DNA of 7,887 nucleotides from Gammaproteobacteria bacterium (lineage in GTDB: Bacteria; Pseudomonadota; Gammaproteobacteria; Pseudomonadales; UBA3067). The stretch spans positions 24,128 through 32,014 of the forward strand of contig NVVB01000055.1 in assembly GCA_002402085.1 (NCBI GenBank), given 5' to 3'. Below, piece after piece: positions 6,445 through 7,887 of this stretch; positions within the stretch are counted from its first letter, which is position 1; every line of letters begins with the position of its first letter. Below the pieces are notes generated by a model. It saw nothing but the letters and a program-made list of their open reading frames with translations, made no database searches and was not told where the DNA came from. The translations under genes were made by a program, and so were the position numbers.

Positions 6445-7887
6445 ATGCGCGCACTTTTTGACATTCAACCCTTACTTCCCCACCTCGCACCGGGCAACTT
6501 AATTCTCACCCCCAACCAACGCCTGGCCAGCAAAATACTCGAGGCCCACGAACAACACCAAGTCCAACACGCAGACTTCTGGCTGCCCCCCCAAGTACTG
6601 GCCCTCGACAGCTGGATGAAAGAAAACTGGCTGGCGTTATTAGACAGTGGTCATCCCATGGGCCACGGCCGCTTATTGCTTAGCCCAGCCCAAGAACATT
6701 GCCTCTGGCAAGGCATCATCGAAAGCAACCCACTGGACATCCCCTTACTCAGGCCCCACGCCACCGCCGATGTCATCCAGCAGGCCTATAAAAACTGCCA
6801 ATTGTGGGGCCTGGATTACGAACTTGAAGAATTTCACAGCACCACAGAATCCCAATTCTTCCGCGACGCCGCCCAGCAATTCCAAATCGCCAGCCAAGAC
6901 AGCGGCCAACTCAGCCAAGCCGACTTACCCGCCACACTGTGCGAGGCCTTCGGCCAGCAAATCTTGCCCTCAGTCGACAACATCATCCTGGTAGGCTTCG
7001 ACGCCATCGCCCCCCGACACCAAGCCCTGCTCAACAGCGCCACCGACTCATTGCTCGAACACCCCATCACGCCTCAAGACTCCCACACCATCAAACTGGC
7101 TGTGGCCAACGCCGACCAAGAAATCATCCAAGCCGCCCATTGGTGTAAAGGCATTTTAGAATCCCAACAAGACGCCCAAACCAGCCCACGTATCGGCATC
7201 ATCGTGGAAAACTTAGGCCTAGACCGCCAAGCCATCGAAAACGTCTTCGTGCGGGTCCTGCAACCTCACTACCTAAGCCCAGGCACCGCACGTTACGTGC
7301 AACCCTTTAACTTCTCAGCTGGCACCCCGCTAGACCAAGCCCCCGTGATCCAGCACGGCTTGCGACTCCTCAAACTGATCGCCGGCCAAGCCGAATTCAA
7401 CGACGCCATCACCCTGCTGCGCTCCCCCTTTACCGTTTATAGCCCCCAAGAAATCGACCTGCACAGCCTGGCCGAACAACATCTGCGCCGCTTCGCCAGC
7501 CCCAACATCACCCTCAGCGCATTACGCCAAGCATTGGAATACGCCGAAAAGAGATCCGGTCACAGCCCCGCCGACGTCCTAGATAATTCAGAAAACCCAG
7601 CGCCTGCGCAGCCATCTCAAAATCCAGCACAAGACCTAGCACAAGAACTAACACAAGACCCGCAAACAGACCCACAATCAGATTCAGCCAACACCCTAAG
7701 CCAACGACTCTTAACACTAACCACCCAACTGCGTGAACAAAAAAGCCTCAGCAAAAAACAGCCCCCCAGCCATTGGTCCAATCAAATCATCACCTGGCTC
7801 GAACAAATCGGCTGGCCCGTCCAAACGGGTACCAAACGGGTCCAAACGGGTCCAAACGGGTACCAAACAGGTCCAAACGGGTCCAAA
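6445..7887 (+). CDS. AddB-like PD-(D/E)XK-family DNA repair protein, 3' end outside the window
   Basis: The frame is open from the ATG at 6445 to the window end, giving 481 residues of a protein that is usually near 850-900. It matches the gammaproteobacterial 'probable DNA repair protein' family (TIGR03623), AddB/RecB-like proteins with a helicase-like body and a C-terminal PD-(D/E)XK nuclease, commonly paired with a UvrD/AddA-like helicase. Seen here are NLILTPNQRLASKIL (about 18-32), ILVGFDAIAPRHQALL (from about 181), IGIIVENLGLDR, FNFSAGTPLD (from 288) and LLRSPF (324-329). No Walker A motif is present in the N-terminus, as in this family. The nuclease motif would lie beyond the window. 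AGGGG ten bases before the ATG is a fair ribosome binding site, and the two-base gap to the WYL stop suggests translational coupling. Two tandem repeat tracts interrupt the protein, at residues 395-414 and from residue 459. Confidence 0.85.
   Translation, partial: MRALFDIQPLLPHLAPGNLILTPNQRLASKILEAHEQHQVQHADFWLPPQVLALDSWMKENWLALLDSGHPMGHGRLLLSPAQEHCLWQGIIESNPLDIPLLRPHATADVIQQAYKNCQLWGLDYELEEFHSTTESQFFRDAAQQFQIASQDSGQLSQADLPATLCEAFGQQILPSVDNIILVGFDAIAPRHQALLNSATDSLLEHPITPQDSHTIKLAVANADQEIIQAAHWCKGILESQQDAQTSPRIGIIVENLGLDRQAIENVFVRVLQPHYLSPGTARYVQPFNFSAGTPLDQAPVIQHGLRLLKLIAGQAEFNDAITLLRSPFTVYSPQEIDLHSLAEQHLRRFASPNITLSALRQALEYAEKRSGHSPADVLDNSENPAPAQPSQNPAQDLAQELTQDPQTDPQSDSANTLSQRLLTLTTQLREQKSLSKKQPPSHWSNQIITWLEQIGWPVQTGTKRVQTGPNGYQTGPNGSK
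7627..7686 (+). repeat. Five degenerate 12-bp copies encoding a tetrapeptide repeat
   Basis: Successive 12-base units (first GCACAAGACCTA) encode AQDL, AQEL, TQDP, QTDP and QSDS at residues 395-414 of the AddB-like protein. The first three units are close copies and the last two have drifted. The period keeps the frame. The tract is an acidic, Gln-rich, probably disordered loop and is preceded by a Pro/Ala/Gln-rich stretch. Confidence 0.8.
7819..7887 (+). repeat. 10/11-bp minisatellite in the AddB-like gene, continuing past the window
   Basis: Units are GTCCAAACGG (A, 10 bp) and GTACCAAACGG (B, 11 bp) in the order A B A A B A A, the last cut at the window edge: 7819-7828, 7829-7839, 7840-7849, 7850-7859, 7860-7870 (with one G-to-A change), 7871-7880 and 7881-7887. 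The higher-order period A-B-A is 31 bp, not a multiple of three, so the same DNA is translated in shifting frames (VQTGTKRVQTG, then PNGYQTG). No stop codon occurs in any of the six frames. It begins directly after the GWP at residues 456-458. Confidence 0.95.

Noticed and set aside
6834..7070. Long antisense open frames within the AddB-like gene
   Set aside because: They are by-products of its GC-rich codon pattern; the plus-strand frame has clear family motifs.
7819..7887. CRISPR array
   Set aside because: Units are 10-11 bp, directly adjacent and nearly identical, with no spacers. This is a minisatellite.

Overview
The window looks like chromosomal DNA from a marine-type gammaproteobacterium, for example Oceanospirillales or Cellvibrionales. 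This is inferred from the gene families present (a two-component hybrid kinase, a DUF3047 protein, a cN-I type 5'-nucleotidase, a GFA-family protein and a gammaproteobacterial AddB-like repair protein) and from the C-rich coding style. No rRNA, tRNA, CRISPR array or insertion sequence is visible.

Layout. Bases 1-1050 (+) hold the 3' part of a receiver-histidine kinase whose start lies upstream. Bases 1259-1945 (+) encode an exported DUF3047 protein, with a candidate sigma70 promoter in the gap before it. It converges on a cytosolic 5'-nucleotidase (2030-2932, -). A GFA/CENP-V-like zinc protein (3083-3571, +) is divergent from the nucleotidase. It is followed by about 300 bases of decayed coding sequence that I cannot assign. 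A response regulator with a receiver, a GAF-like region and a helical tail (3869-5101, -) is transcribed towards that remnant. A 77-bp heptanucleotide array lies just upstream of its start. Its position and strand do not link it to the kinase at the left edge.

The right third is the most interesting part. A long hyphenated palindrome (5418-5459) is embedded in a strong-looking promoter that would yield an almost leaderless mRNA for a WYL-domain regulator of the BrxR/CapW type (5468-6442, +). Two bases after its stop begins an AddB-like PD-(D/E)XK-family DNA repair protein (6445 to the window end, +). The pair looks like an autoregulated, translationally coupled operon. Because WYL regulators of this type are known to control phage-defence systems, an inducible or defence-linked AddAB-like nuclease is a reasonable hypothesis, but the sequence here does not prove it.

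Short tandem repeats recur: a heptamer array near the response regulator start, a 15-nt repeat in the WYL gene, a 12-nt repeat and a 10/11-nt minisatellite in the AddB-like gene, and smaller ones in intergenic DNA. The minisatellite runs off the window, is stop-free in all six frames, and has a 31-bp higher-order period that is not a multiple of three, so copy-number change could switch the downstream reading frame.
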